Assembly: GCA_948146395.1 (NCBI GenBank) | Contig: OX411547.1 | Coordinates: 58,669,066-58,733,065, forward strand | Origin: Fragum whitleyi | Taxonomy: Eukaryota; Mollusca; Bivalvia; Cardiida; Cardiidae | Length of the DNA: 64,000 nt | Direction: 5' to 3' | In this document: positions 12,401-23,775 of the stretch, piece by piece | Numbering within the stretch: position 1 is the stretch's first letter | Layout of the letters: each line of letters begins with the position of its first letter | Notes under the pieces: model-generated | Database searches by the model: none | Seen by the model: the letters and a program-made list of their open reading frames with translations, nothing else | What the model was told of the DNA's origin: nothing | Position numbers and translations under genes: made by a program

Positions 12401-12731
12401 TGTAGACTATCCTTAATGAGAAAATTCTGAAACCGTTTCATTATCGTTAAGCTACGGATTACATCGTTATACGAGTATTTTGGTCCCCACCCCCACCCCT
12501 CTCCCCCGTCGTATACAAAAATCGACGTCTTGCTGGATTAACCCTTACCTTTTTATCCTTTCTTACATCGTAAAGTTTCATCTTTCATGGTCTAATGTTA
12601 GCGTAAAGCGATCTTTGAAATAGATTAAGAGCAATGTATATCGAGTGTCTATATAGGTGTTTCCCAAACATCTCATTTATCGTTGAGTTATGACATGTTT
12701 CGTGTTCTGCTTTCTTCAGTTCGTGAGTGAT

Positions 12732-12855
12732 ATAGTTAATAACACCGTGAAATTGATACTCATTTCGATCAAAAAAACTTTCTAGATCACTCGCATAGCG
12801 CTCAATTCGTAGCAATTTTACCATACACTCAAACCGTTCAAAAACGCTCGGAAAA
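12732..12855 (-). mobile_element. TA-MITE end fragment
   Basis: ATAGTTAATAACACCGTGAA followed by CTCATTTCGATC and CTCAAACCGTTC is one terminal ~120 bp of the TA-MITE. The palindrome and other end are absent. Confidence 0.65.
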
Positions 12856-13430
12856 TTCGAACCTGGTGTTTTTCATTGATTGTTAGATTCTGCCAATTGC
12901 AATATCTCATTGGAATCGTCTTCAGAAGTTGTTATAACATCATTCACCTTCAAAAGAAAATCTTGAAACAGAAAGCTTGAAAAACCCTGGTGAAACAGAA
13001 AGGTCGAAAAACACTGGGCAAACTTATTTCTAGCCCCGGACGGGTAATGTTGCCTGATATTTTTTGAACGGCATGGGCGGGATTTTAGTGAACAAAATAC
13101 CGGGCCGACAGAGTTCATTTTTTATCAATAGAGAAGTAGGAAATCAATTTTGGTAGCTTAAATTTACTCTGTTCGGAAAGCTTGTATGCACATCTAAATT
13201 ATACAAAAATAATAAACATTTGTAATTTCAAATGTTCTACAAGGACCTACCAGCAGAAAAAATTCGCTATAAAACCTAATTTACAGTAATTCGCAAAATT
13301 CCGACTTCTACCGTTCGTACATCGATAATAGTCGGCATTCATATATAATCGCAGAAACAACAATGCACCAGATCTGCAGTAAATAACCTGCAGTTAATTA
13401 TACTGTATACAAAAGTTCTTTGAGCATGCA

Positions 13431-13503
13431 GGTCCCGTGGCCCAATGGATAAGGCGCCTGACTACGGATCAGGAGATTGCAGGTTCGAATCCTGCCGGGA
13501 TCG
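13431..13503 (+). tRNA. tRNA-Arg (anticodon ACG)
   Basis: 73 nt with a complete cloverleaf. The 7-bp acceptor is GGTCCCG against CGGGATC, with one G-U pair. The D-arm contains TGGCCCAATGGATAAGG. The anticodon stem CTGA/TCAG closes a loop with ACG at positions 34-36, and the T-arm is GCAGG TTCGAAT CCTGC. Box A and box B are intact, and a T6 run follows 2 nt after the gene. It reads CGN arginine codons (wobble A34 normally becomes inosine). CCA is not encoded, as expected in a eukaryote. Confidence 0.95.
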
Positions 13504-13505
13504 AA

Positions 13506-13511
13506 TTTTTT
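13506..13511 (+). terminator. RNA polymerase III terminator of tRNA-Arg
   Basis: T6 run directly after the tRNA gene. Confidence 0.85.
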
Positions 13512-14183
13512 ACACTAATCTCATCGCAGAGGCTGATGCACCAAAAAGAATCGGTTTTTTTATAAACATTGTGGACATATGAAATTCCTTGTTTCATAAC
13601 AATCAATTTCTTCATTTTACACAATGTTTACCTAATATTTCCAGGAGCATTAAAAGGTAAGGTCGCGTTTGAATGAGTTAATAAAAATTATTCATGCGGA
13701 ATTTTACCTTTTCACATATAACTAGTTCACGTAAACTACAAGTATTTTAAAACAGTATCAATTTAAGTAAAAGCTAAATCATTTTTGGTTGTTGACCCGA
13801 GATCTACTCGGTTGTAATCTGATTAATAATGTTTTATGTTAAAAGATATAAAAACCCGACAAGATCAGATGAAGCCTACTGACACGTCTGATGTATCTAT
13901 TTCTTAAAACATTAATCTAACCCTGCACTGAAAATATCTCGTGATCGACTAATTTGCTCCATTTTTGACCCCTCAAGGGAAACGGAACCGTCTAAGTTTT
14001 CCGTAAAATATATTTAAAAAAGGTTGGATGTTGCAGAGGTTCAGTTAATGAATTAGACAACGCAGCTATGGGCGAGGAATTACGCATTTTCTCCGCTTGA
14101 CCCTGACAAGTGAAATATAGTTTTCTACTTGTTCAGGATAAAAATGAACCTGACGGTTAGTTTGAGTCTTAGTGCAACAGAGA

Positions 14184-14346
14184 TAAAGGTAGTGGATCCG
14201 TAATAGTTATGCAACGTTTCGGGTGTAGTGAAATTAACAGAGTTAACTGAGGTTTCCAAATGATTTTCACAAGGAAACCTCGGTTAACATTGTTTAAGTT
14301 CAATAATCCAAAAACGTTGCGGAACTATTACGGGTACACTTCCCTA
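14184..14346. mobile_element. TTAA-family palindromic MITE, copy 2
   Basis: AAAGGTAGTGGATCCGTAAT to GGAACTATTACGGGTACACT, with the central GAGGTTTCC/GGAAACCTC palindrome. The ends are eroded. It abuts the 5' limit of the LINE remnant that follows. Confidence 0.75.
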
Positions 14347-14360
14347 GATACAAGAAAACT

Positions 14361-15195
14361 CGATCCATGCTTCGTCGGTGGGCGTCAGTAATGTTTTTAC
14401 AACAGTACTGGGGCGCTTATAGTTGTAAAGAAATTGATAATTTACATCTCCGTTTCCTTAGAAGTATTTTAGGTGTTAAAAGACAAACACCAATTTATTC
14501 CATCTTTGGAGAATTCGGTAGATTGCCTCTAGCAGTAATCTGCAAAGAAAGTATTGAAATTTTGGTGTAAAATAAAATCTAATACTATTCCTTCTCTATT
14601 ACTGTCATACACAGATTCCGTTGATAACGGAAATGCTAGATCATGGGGAAATAAAGTGAATTCGCTGATTGACCATCTAGGACTGACAAATGTAAGACTT
14701 AACTATAATTCAGAGATAAATTATATTCCAAATTTTAAAATGAGGCTTCGAGATCAATATATGCAGGAATGGTACCATAACATAAATCATTTACCTAAAT
14801 TATCAAGTTATTGCAAATATAAGGAAAACTTTGAATATGAACCATATCTTGATATCATTAAAAACGAAAAGTTGTTAAAAATGTTTGCATGTTTCAGACT
14901 TAGTTCACATAATTTAGAAATCGAAACCGGTCGTTATAATAATATCTTAAGACAAGAGAGACTTTGTAAATTATGTAATTTGGGTCAGGTTGAAGATGAA
15001 TACCACTTTCTTTTGTGCTGCCCTAAGTATTTAGATATTAGACGTAAATTTTTCCTTAGAGTAGCATGGCCAAATATACATAAGTTCATAAATATAATGT
15101 CATCAACAAATAAAAAGAATGTACTAAATACTGTTAAGTTTATCGCATCTGCATTTGAAGCTCGCAAGAACTATCTTGATAATACTGTTCATTAA
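14361..15195 (+). pseudogene. C-terminal remnant of a LINE reverse-transcriptase ORF, frameshifted
   Basis: Two overlapping frames (14367-14570 and 14554-15195) read together as the C-terminal part of a non-LTR retrotransposon ORF2. The first frame carries the stretch IDNLHLRFLRSILGVK and EFGRLPLAV, typical of the region after the RT domain. The second continues with KFWCKIKSN, then LLKMFACFRLSSHNLEIETG, and a zinc-knuckle-like CKLCNLGQVEDEYHFLLCCP (C-x2-C...H-x4-C) near its C-terminus. A frameshift near 14555 separates them; the second frame has no ATG at the join. The RT core (YADD region) and endonuclease are absent, so the copy is 5'-truncated or cut by the MITE at 14184. A stop at 15193 and an AT-rich 3' region follow. 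Non-functional. Confidence 0.85.
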
Positions 15196-15372
15196 CTATG
15201 TTGCACTCGTGCAGTTTTCAGCTATGTTTGATATTTTGTATATTGAATTTTGAGGTACACTGTATTTGTAAAAATTGCTATGTTTTGTGTCAAAGCCATA
15301 TTTTTGCTGTATTGTAAATGGCTAAAGACATATTGTGTCGATATATGCCAATAAATGTATGTATGTAACATA
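15196..15372 (+). mobile_element. 3' UTR and tail of the LINE remnant
   Basis: Non-coding continuation ending in AATAAATGTATGTATGTAAC, a short TGTA-type simple repeat as found at LINE 3' ends. Confidence 0.6.
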
Positions 15373-15669
15373 ATAAAATCATGGTCAAAGGGTAGGTTAC
15401 GTTCAGGTAACCCATTGTCAGATCACTTGTTAAAATTATACTGAGAGAACTATGTCGATTACACCAAGTGATAATATCTTGAATAAACAGTTTCATGTCG
15501 TTTCTAAGATATTTATCTTGAATAAGCAAATTAATCTTTATCATCATTGCAATTATCATGTATAAGCAAATCGTTATCTTTTGAAGGACTTTCATCTTTT
15601 GTTTACCCAGGTAAAATTACCACGTGTCATTGAAGACTCCGCCATCCAGCGATGATCCAAACTTTGTGC

Positions 15670-15726
15670 TACAGTTAAGATCATCGTGAAATTATCACTC
15701 ATCTCGATCAAAACAATTAAGCGTCC
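15670..15726 (-). mobile_element. TA-MITE terminal fragment
   Basis: TACAGTTAAGATCATCGTGA then CTCATCTCGATCAAAAC matches the outer ~55 bp of the TA-MITE. It may be the displaced left end of the copy that resumes near 16205 and 17933. Confidence 0.55.
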
Positions 15727-16237
15727 ATGACATACTAATTATTCGTCATTTGTTAAATCTTCAAGAAAATTTGTTCAAATGCTCAAAGACAGTTAAAAGG
15801 TAATTTAATGGCATGGAAAAATCAGGTTATAACATCATTAGAAAATGAAATTTTGCTTGCAGAAAAAGTCTTCTCTTTTTCCAACAAAATATCCAGATTT
15901 TTTTCAAAATGTACACTATGAAAGAAATAAACGCTCGTCATTCCAGCTTCAGTGGTATTGTTACCTACCGAGTTTTTATTCCAATGACCCAGTCGGAAAA
16001 AGTACTTGTAATGTTGGAAAGGAAAAATTGCCCATGAATCTATATTACATACTTTTCAAGAGGGCTTACTATTTTATAAAAAAAAAAAACTATTTTAACC
16101 TAAGTAGAAAATAATGTTCATTTCTTTGCAGTATGATTACAAAACAACATAACATTTAAGTTAAAATACCAAAACGCACGAACATTTAATATAGAAAATA
16201 ACGAAAGTGGAACACTTTTATTAAAGGGAGGTAATAA

Positions 16238-17610
16238 ACTATTCAAAGTTTGCTAAGCACTAAACTTTTTCGCTGGCCTACACGGGCTGATTAAAAAAAC
16301 CACATTCGTGTTTGTATTTAAAATTGTACAATAATGTATTGACAAGATATCTAATGTATACAATACCAAATTTGACACGCAATTTTCTCACGAGACTCGT
16401 GCAAAATGAGGAACCCCGGTTTCTTACCTGTTCTTTCTAATTTTTTACACGTCCAGGTTTCGTGTAGATGCTTAGTTTCTGTTTTTCAGTACTTTATTGA
16501 CTTTAAATCCAAATCCAAATGTCAGACGACATTGATCTGCCGAACAATTGTGGCGTGCTATAAATATGGTGGAGCAAGGGGCTTCCCACCGTGATCGTTG
16601 GCATGGCACTAGGGGTACATCATACTGTTGTAACCAGAGCTTGGGCAGGAAACCAACAGTATGGTACACCTGTAAGGAGACAAGGTGGAGGTAGGAGTAG
16701 AGTTACCTCCGTCTCAGAAGACAGTTTTTTGGTAATTCGTCGCTTAACATGTGTATTGGACCACGTTGGCTGGCGCATAAGACGCTGGTGCCCCGTGCCC
16801 TTCACGGGTGAGTTTAGGTCTTGCCTGGACTACACTTATAGGCGGGCTAGGGTGATGAAAAGGCCGGGGTAACCGTTTCATGCAGCAAACATTGCTGGGC
16901 ACGATCGATATGGGGCGGGTCCATCATGGTTTGGGGTGGCATCAGCTAGGATGGGCGCAGTGATCTTGTTATTTTAGTAAGAGGTACTCTGACAGCACGT
17001 AGGTACATTGATGAAATCCCCAATACCCTCGTCAGATTTTACGCTGGTGCATTTGGGGCTGGATTCATTTTAATGGATGATAATGCCCGTCCAAATACGG
17101 CCCGTATAGTCCAAGAGTATCGCCAAGAAGAGGGCATTCCACGTCTGGACTGGCCGGTTCTCTCATCGCACTAAAATCCGACAGAGCATATGTACTCGCC
17201 AGGTCCAGCAAAGGACATCCCCGGAAGCTCGGTCAGATTGTTAGAGAAGAATGGTCCGTTATTCCTTAGAGAGTAATCTAGAACTTAATCAGGAGTATGC
17301 AGAGGCGCTGTCAGGCTGTTATTGACAGTGCCGGCCCTCATACTTGTTATTGAACGAAATGCAATTGAAAGAACACCTTTTTTGGTCAAATTCGATTTTT
17401 TCAATTTTCAAGAAAACAGACCAATTTCTAGGGTTTACCTGTCTGGTCTACATTTAAAGTCGTCTTATCATTTTAAAGCTTTATTTTCTTCTTAAAATTT
17501 GATAAACTGGTAACAATCGACCATTTTCCTACATTCTTATAATCAAATTTCATTTTTTTCCTAAGATTATAGAATGAAAAAGTTTTGGTGCTTAGCAAAC
17601 TTTTAATATG
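16238..17610 (+). mobile_element. Tc1/mariner-like transposon, inactive
   Basis: Inverted ends: AAAGTTTGCTAAGCACTAAA (left, from about 16240) against the complement of AAAAGTTTTGGTGCTTAGCA (right, to about 17608). Between them lies a decayed Tc1-type transposase on the plus strand. It probably inserted next to the AAAGGGAGGTAATAA segment of a TA-MITE (16219-16237), whose other half continues at 17933. Confidence 0.7.
16506..17355 (+). pseudogene. Tc1-like DDE transposase pseudogene
   Basis: The frame at 16591-16872 matches the N-terminal helix-turn-helix region of Tc1 transposases: LGVHHTVVTRAWAGNQQYG then RRQGGGRSRVTS. A frameshift near 16595 separates it from MVEQGASHRD. Downstream pieces include SIMVWGGIS (from about 16923), the second catalytic-aspartate motif MDDNARPNTARIVQEYRQ (from about 17074) and DWPVLSSH-NPTEH (from about 17150), where a stop codon sits inside the block. 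The C-terminal MQRRCQAVIDSAGPHT-type motif ends at about 17355. Several frameshifts and stops make this inactive. The family's DDE catalytic core acts in cut-and-paste transposition at TA sites. Confidence 0.85.
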
Positions 17611-17932
17611 GCTAAGCTTTTGTTACTTTTGCTTTTGCGAGTTAAGGTTCAATGATAGCCTCAAGCAGTTCACCTCCAATTAGAAATTTTGAATCGACTC
17701 TATGTCCATTTCAACATTGTTTCGGAGTTGGGAATTCCCTAAGTTCAAATTTTGGCTGTCCAGAATGTTTCTTTTATATATATTAAAAATATTCAAGTTG
17801 TTAGTACATTTCCTCTTTGATCCCTTTCATTATTTTAGGGCCCAAGTTGGTTTTATTTCTTATTTGAGTATACATGCATTTGATAAGATTATGGTGTTTT
17901 ATATGGTTCATTTAAAGCTGTTATGCTATAAG

Positions 17933-18254
17933 TGGCCCTTGAATTTCACTCAAAGCTCGCTCCACACACTAATCCAGTTTTCAAACCAAAATCATTCACA
18001 TTGTCAATTTCACGACGACGGCGGCACTCATTCTTTCCGACAATTTGTCTCTCACCAATGGGTTGATAATCGTAGACCTATGTGAGATAGTAGCTGGAGG
18101 CTAGGAAAGAATGTGATGGTTGTACTGGTGAGAGAAATACCAGGGATCCATTGTTAGGTGCTCCAGCCGCCGCGATATAACTGAAATAATGTTGAAAGCG
18201 GCGTTAAACTCCATTCAATCAATCAATCAATTTCACGATGTTGTTAACTGCAGT
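17933..18254 (-). mobile_element. TA-MITE right part, interrupted by a SINE
   Basis: TTTCACTCAAAGCTCGCTCC ... TCATTCACATTGTCAATTTC is the family's right part. It is broken at about 18009 by a SINE and resumes as CAATTTCACGATGTTGTTAA at about 18228-18254. The repeated CAATTTCACGA on both sides of the SINE is the target duplication. Confidence 0.75.
18009..18232 (+). mobile_element. 5'-truncated SINE inside a TA-MITE
   Basis: Starts at GACGGCGGCACTCATTC, which is the end of the tRNA-like head. It carries the full body and ends ACTCCATTCAATCAATCAA. Same family as 8427. Confidence 0.85.
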
Positions 18255-18376
18255 ACATGTAACCGAAAACAAGTTATTTTACTTCATTTGGTCTATTGCA
18301 ACTATAAATTGATCGACCGGTGGATGTGCATTACATTTTTTATTCTTTTTTTATTAAAAAAAAAAAGAGATGTAAC

Positions 18377-18381
18377 AAAAA
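18377..18381 (-). terminator. RNA polymerase III terminator of the second tRNA-Arg
   Basis: A5 on the plus strand, which is T5 in the transcript direction, 3 nt after the tRNA 3' end. Confidence 0.75.
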
Positions 18382-18384
18382 TTT

Positions 18385-18457
18385 CGATTCCGGCAGGATT
18401 CGAACCTGCAATCTCCTGATCCGTAGTCAGGCGCCTTATCCATTGGGCCACGGAACC
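18385..18457 (-). tRNA. tRNA-Arg (anticodon ACG), second copy
   Basis: 73 nt. Differs from the gene at 13431 only by compensating acceptor-stem bases (GGTTCCG against CGGAATC), so pairing is kept. The anticodon loop carries ACG, and the A and B boxes are identical. It lies on the opposite strand about 4.9 kb away. Compensatory change plus a terminator argues that both copies are functional. Confidence 0.95.
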
Positions 18458-18593
18458 TTCCATACAATCGACCTCGTCCGATAATAGGTAATTAGAAATA
18501 ATAAGATAATTAGCTATGTGCGTTGTAAAGGTGTTTTAGCTATACCATAATCTCGCTGGGTAAATCGCAAAATTGCAGTGGCGAATACAGATA

Positions 18594-19042
18594 GGGTAAG
18601 TTCATATCGGACTCGGTTCGACCCGAGTTGACCGGGTTTCCATCAGAACGACATCGGTTTCGACACTAGTGATGTCATTTTAACCTTTCAACCTCGACGC
18701 TTCTGATCCTGGGTCATGCCGGTGTTACTTGGGTTCCGAAATGGCGCCGAAAATAATGCACAACAATCCGATTCCATAAAACAAATGTTCTCTATTACTT
18801 TAAACGACAAATACTTTTTTCTTATTTTATATAGTATTTTGCACGAGTTTATCACATTTCTTAATGGGATAACGATATTTCATGGTTGATTAATTATTGT
18901 AGCGGTAAATGTGAAGTTTGTTTACTACCATCAGTGGGTAACTCCGTTCACATGAATGTCCTTTCTGCCCATGCATATTACCGTCAATTTTAGTTAATTA
19001 CATCATCTCACGCGACTCCCGGGCTGCCATTTGAATTTCCCC
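18594..19042. repeat. Foldback element, left arm (~449 bp)
   Basis: From GGGTAAGTTCATATCGGACT to GCCATTTGAATTTCCCC. It pairs over its whole length with 19585-20000 joined to 25109-25143. By eye the arms are similar, with scattered substitutions and small indels. No convincing target duplication is seen outside the ends. Confidence 0.85.
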
Positions 19043-19584
19043 ATAGAGTTGGGGGTTCAAGCGAACCACAACTGGTGCCTATTTATTTCATTGTCATGGG
19101 GTATTACAATCAGAATTGTGTAGTAGAAGTAAAACGAACCGCGGTCCAGATTTTGGTACGGCGTATACGAAAAAAAAGTTCAAAGGAAATTTTAAGGCTC
19201 ATATGGCTCATCGCTGCTTTAAATGTTGACTATTTCGTGTTAGTTATCATCAAGTTTTTTGCAGTGGCAGATCCAAGGGGGTTCGGGACCGAACGAAGCC
19301 CCCTCTTAGTTCAATTGACTAATTATCATGTGTAATTTTGATTAACCTTTCTCCTGTTGTTCCAAGTTCCCATTGAAAACAAAGCTTTTGGAGACAGTAT
19401 AGACTAAGATCAGTCTGCACAGTTGTGCAGTCTGATCTAAGTCTATGCTGTCTGCCTTCTTCTTGATTTTCGTATTAAAAATCATAAAGCAGTCTTGTTG
19501 GTATGTAAAAGAAATAATAAAGGGTAATTTGTTTAAAAGATATTTTAATTCGGCAAAATAAAGATTAAAATTGTGTAACACAAT
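19043..19584. other. Loop of the foldback element
   Basis: Non-coding. It contains a near-perfect ~60 bp palindrome at 19393-19452 (GACAGTATAGACTAAGATCA and its inverse) that is also found at 28408-28474. Short frames on both strands have no support. Confidence 0.6.
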
Positions 19585-20000
19585 GGGGAAATTCAAATGG
19601 CAGCCCGGGAGTCGCGTGAGATGATGTAATAATCTAAAATTGACTGTAATATGCATGCGCAGAAAGGACATTCATGTGAACGGAGCTACCCACTGGTGGT
19701 AGTAAACAAACTTCACATTTACCGCTACAATAATTAATTAACCATGAAATATCGTTATCCCATTAAGAAATGTGATAAACACGTTCAAAAATACTATATA
19801 AAATTAGAAAAGAGTATTTGTTGTTTAAAGTAATAGAGAACATTTGTTTTTTTGTAATCGAATTGTTGTGCACTATTTTCGACGCCATTTTGGAACCCAA
19901 GTAACACCGGCCTGACCCAGGATCAGGAGCGTCGAGGTTGAAAGGTTAAAATGACATCACTAGTGTCGAAACCGAGGTCGTTCTGATGGAAACCCGGCTA
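19585..20000. repeat. Foldback element, right arm, part 1
   Basis: Inverse of 18633-19042. It stops at ...GGAAACCCGGCTA, where the 5.1 kb insert begins. The last five bases (19996-20000, GGCTA) are duplicated at 25104-25108. Confidence 0.85.
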
Positions 20001-22419
20001 CACTGTATCCCATCTACACCGGTAGCGTAATGTTTGTAAACGGAAACAATGGCGGAACCCATCGACTGACATTGGATAAAGCGCTTACATCAGGTTCCCC
20101 TATGTCAATTCTGCGACTTAAAAAAATCAAGTACAATTGGAATCAATTACAATTGAAAGAAGGAAAAAATTGGGAAAGTCTGAACGAAAAACGTCCATAG
20201 ATGACCGAGAAATTCACGATTTTGTCCCTCGAAATCATCGCATTTTGAACAAACCATGAAACTATTGTTATTTTCTCCATATTGTGACGCGATTTTTAAA
20301 TAAATTCCAGCATTTTATTGCACAATGGATATTTGTAAGTGTCTCTCTAAAGTTACTTTGAAATTGGTGTCGTAATAAATGTAAACGAAGGCAAACAATA
20401 ATGCCATGTGTAAATTACAGTGAACGGTTGGGAAACAGCACATGGTCCGGTTGGGAAACAGTCTAGGGACTGACTGGGACCGGTTTGTAAACGGAAAACT
20501 TCACTTTAGATAGGCGACATTTCTGACCATGTCTACACAAGGATCATTTAATGAAGTGGCGAAATAAGTAAGAATCTGCAGTTTAACAAGTGATCTACCG
20601 TCGGTTGGTCGAGTTCGCTATGAAACATACAGAAAGGTGCTCCATTTGGAAAAAAAAGAACAGAAAAGCCGTCGAAAATACAGAAAAGTCCCCCAATTTT
20701 TTTTTCTTTAAAAACATGAATATTGAGTTTCGGGATCACCTGATAGTGTTTGGCTGGATTTTACCTACAATAATACGTTACCCGTGGTCATAAGATTATG
20801 CATTATTTTACTAAAAATTCGATCAGGTGGTCCCCAAACTCATTAATGCATGTTATTTTCATTAAAAAAATGGAGGACTTGTATGTAGTTTCGATGGCAT
20901 TTCTGCACTTTTTTAGATAAGGAGTACATTTCTTTATGCAGAAAAGGTACTCCGAATATCTTTCTGCGAACCTTTCTGCAACTGTCTGTTGGACGCCTCA
21001 GTCTCATGTTTGCCGGCACGGTGTTTCCATAGACCGGATCTGGTTGTATACTCCTTTCCGCACATCTCACATACATGGGGAAACTTCTAGACGATTTCCT
21101 CGTGAAACGACTCCTCTAGTGCAGAGTGAGTGTACCTCATCCATATCCTGTAAGAAATTTAATTACGATGATTTTCACGGTGGATAAACCCACGTGACTT
21201 TTGGGAAGCGTTTACACCGAAAAAATCGTCCGCTTTAAGATATGTTTTGTTTAATTTCTCAGCCTATATCAGAGACATTTGAGTGTACGGAACGCGCATT
21301 TGAGATGACTATCGCCGTTTGTAACTCACTCTGTTCCGAATCCCGTGGTTTCTTCAAACATTCAAGCGAAAAAAATTTCCGTGTGGACGCTTTCCAAAAG
21401 TCACGTGGGTTACCAACCGTGATTATGAACAACACTAAGTAAAATGTGCTTTAAGGGGGTTTGTGCTAAAGCCTGGCTAACTAGTGCCACCCGGGAGGGC
21501 TAAGGATAGATTCATGCGAGAATCAATGCCATTGAGGTTGAAGGTCTACCAATTTTGGTTTTGAAAACATATGTCGACACCCTTGACCACATATACATGT
21601 ATGAGATACACGTATATCTTATACACGAAAGTGAGAGCAGCAGTATATAAAGGCAGTATGGCAGATTTATGTCTTATTTATGTAACAATATTACATGTAC
21701 ATGTAATATTTTAAATACAAAAAGGCATCAATTGGTGAAAATTAAGCTGGTAAGTTTAAAACATTTCAGTAATGCAGCCAGAGTTTTGAACCTGCACACT
21801 TCCAAGTTTATATGTTAATATAAAGTAAGCCCATATATAAAATCGTGTTTTCGCTATTAGTTTTTGTCGCGAGTAACCAAATGCTTGCAAAAAACTAACA
21901 AATAATGCATTTCCTATAAATAATGTAAGTTCCAAACCGGACCTACCCTCGTTTCCCAACCGGTCATCGATAAATTTTAGGCGGTTTCCTAACCGTACAC
22001 TCCGACAGTAGGGTGGTTCAAATAATCGAACGGTTACAAGCAATATAAGAATGCTCCAAGCTTACAATTTGCACAGATGTGTTCAAAAATGAACAGTGAT
22101 TTCGTGAGGTTATTATTATTTTTCAAGAACAGGTGAAAGTATGAGAAAACTGTTGTTTTTTAACGTAATGTTGACAAGTCGATCATTTCGAGAACTAAAA
22201 TCGTTGTTAACTCAGCCATCTGTGGATGTTTTTCGCCGCGATTTTCAGTAAATTGTTGTTTGTACGTGTGTAATCCATTTCAATTTTACTTGATATTTCT
22301 AAACTTGAAGAAAAGACAAAAACGTACCTTATTTAACACTGCGTCCAGTTCGAATCGATGGGTTCCGCCATTGTTTCCGTTTACAAACATTACGCTACCG
22401 GTGTAGATGGGATACACTC
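20001..22419. mobile_element. Transib/RAG-like non-autonomous element, copy A
   Basis: Terminal inverted repeat of about 60 bp, beginning CACTGTATCCCATCTACACC and continuing through GTAATGTTTGTAAACGGAAA to the ACCCATCGA words. It is inverted at 22353-22414. Subterminal inverted words GGTTGGGAAAC (20427, 20451) face GTTTCCCAACC (21951). A nested pair ACCCACGTGACTTTTGG (21187) and its inverse (to 21411) lies inside. The right boundary is shared with copy B (CACTC at 22415-22419). Relative to copy B it lacks 267 bp after position 20980. No transposase gene is present. The superfamily is inferred from the CAC ends and the 5-bp target duplication of the pair. Confidence 0.7.
20981..21095 (-). pseudogene. 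C2H2 zinc-finger exon fragment in copy A
   Basis: The minus strand encodes CEMCGKEYTTRSGLWKHRAG followed by KHETEAS, one C-x2-C-x12-H-x4-H finger. The reading frame has an in-frame TAG just upstream. It is cut at 20980 by the 267-bp deletion, so the second finger is missing. It is a passenger fragment and not a working gene. Confidence 0.65.
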
Positions 22420-23497
22420 TATCCCATCTACACCGGTAGCGTAATGTTTGTAAACGGAAACAATGGCGGAACCCATCGACTGACATTGGATAAAGCGCTT
22501 ACATCAGGTTCCCCTATGTCAATTCTGCGACTTAAAAAAAATCAAGTACAATTGGAATCAATTACAATTGAAAGAAGGAAAAAATTGGGAAAGTCTGAAC
22601 GAAAAACGTCCATAGATGACCGAGAAATTCACGATTTTGTCCCTCGAAATCATCGCATTTTGAACAAACCATGAAACTATTGTTATTTTCTCCATATTGT
22701 GACGCGATTTTTAAATAAATTCCAGCATTTTATTGCACAATGGATATTTGTAAGTGTCTCTCTAAAGTTACTTTGAAATTGGTGTCGTAATAAATGTAAA
22801 CGAAGGCAAACAATAATGCCATGTGTAAATTACAGTGAACGGTTGGGAAACAGCACATGGTCCGGTTGGGAAACAGTCTAGGGACTGACTGGGACCGGTT
22901 TGTAAACGGAAAACTTCACTTTAGATAGGCGACATTTCTGACCATGTCTACACAAGGATCATTTAATGAAGTGGCGAAATAAGTAAGAATCTGCAGTTTA
23001 ACAAGTGATCTACCGTCGGTTGGTCGAGTTCGCTATGAAACATACAGAAAGGTGCTCCATTTGGAAAAAAAAAGAACAGAAAAGCCGTCGAAAATACAGA
23101 AAAGTCCCCCAATTTTTTTTTCTTTAAAAACATGAATATTGAGTTTCGGGATCACCTGATAGTGTTTGGCTGGATTTTACCTACAATAATACGTTACCCG
23201 TGGTCATAAGATTATGCATTATTTTACTAAAAATTCGATCAGGTGGTCCCCAAACTCATTAATGCATGTTATTTTCATTAAAAAAATGGAGGACTTGTAT
23301 GTAGTTTCGATGGCATTTCTGCACTTTTTTTAGATAAGGAGTACATTTCTTTATGCAGAAAAGGTACTCCGAGTATCTTTCTGCGAACCTTTCTGCATAT
23401 TTCATAGCAAACTCGACCAATCGAGCATTACTGGTCTGGCAAGCATTTTAAAAAAGTATATGACTCACATACCCTGGTAAAACATTACTTAGAAACA

Positions 23498-23775
23498 TCA
23501 GTAATAAAACCCACTTTGATCTATTTCAGGCTCTAGCAATGGATCCGTTTCGTTGTTACGTCTGTCAATTTGGCAGCTCAAATCTTCAAGACATTGTACA
23601 ACATAGCTGTATGTATGTATGTGACCTTTGTTCACAAATGTTTCATTACATATGGCACACGTCAACTGTCTGTTGGACGCCTCAGTCTCATGTTTGCCGG
23701 CACGGTGTTTCCATAGACCGGATCTGGTTGTATACTCCTTTCCGCACATCTCACATACATGGGGAAACTTCTAGA
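23498..23775 (-). pseudogene. C2H2 zinc-finger exon fragment in copy B
   Basis: The minus strand reads KFPHVCEMCGKEYTTRSGLW then KHRAGKHETEASNRQ, a full C2H2 finger. It continues into LTCAICNETFVNKGHIHT, a second finger whose histidine part is broken. The upstream frame (ALEESFHEEIV) ends in TAG just before the first finger, and an acceptor-like TTCTTACAG sits further upstream (near 23840). The frame continues to a stop at 23498. I read it as a captured, decayed exon of a zinc-finger gene, either from a host gene or from a parental autonomous element. The specific parent is not recognised. Confidence 0.65.
23531..23620 (+). pseudogene. Start-codon exon fragment facing the zinc-finger exon
   Basis: After an acceptor-like TTGATCTATTTCAG, an ATG at 23539 begins MDPFRCYVCQFGSSNLQDIV followed by QHSC, a C-x2-C...H zinc-finger-like N-terminus. 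It runs toward the minus-strand finger exon and meets it near 23620, so the two pieces are in head-on orientation and cannot be one transcript. It is present only in copy B. Confidence 0.5.

Noticed and set aside
12873..13118. 81-codon minus-strand frame with repeated TTTCTGTTTC words
   Set aside because: It is built partly on a small internal duplication and has no domain or neighbouring exon.
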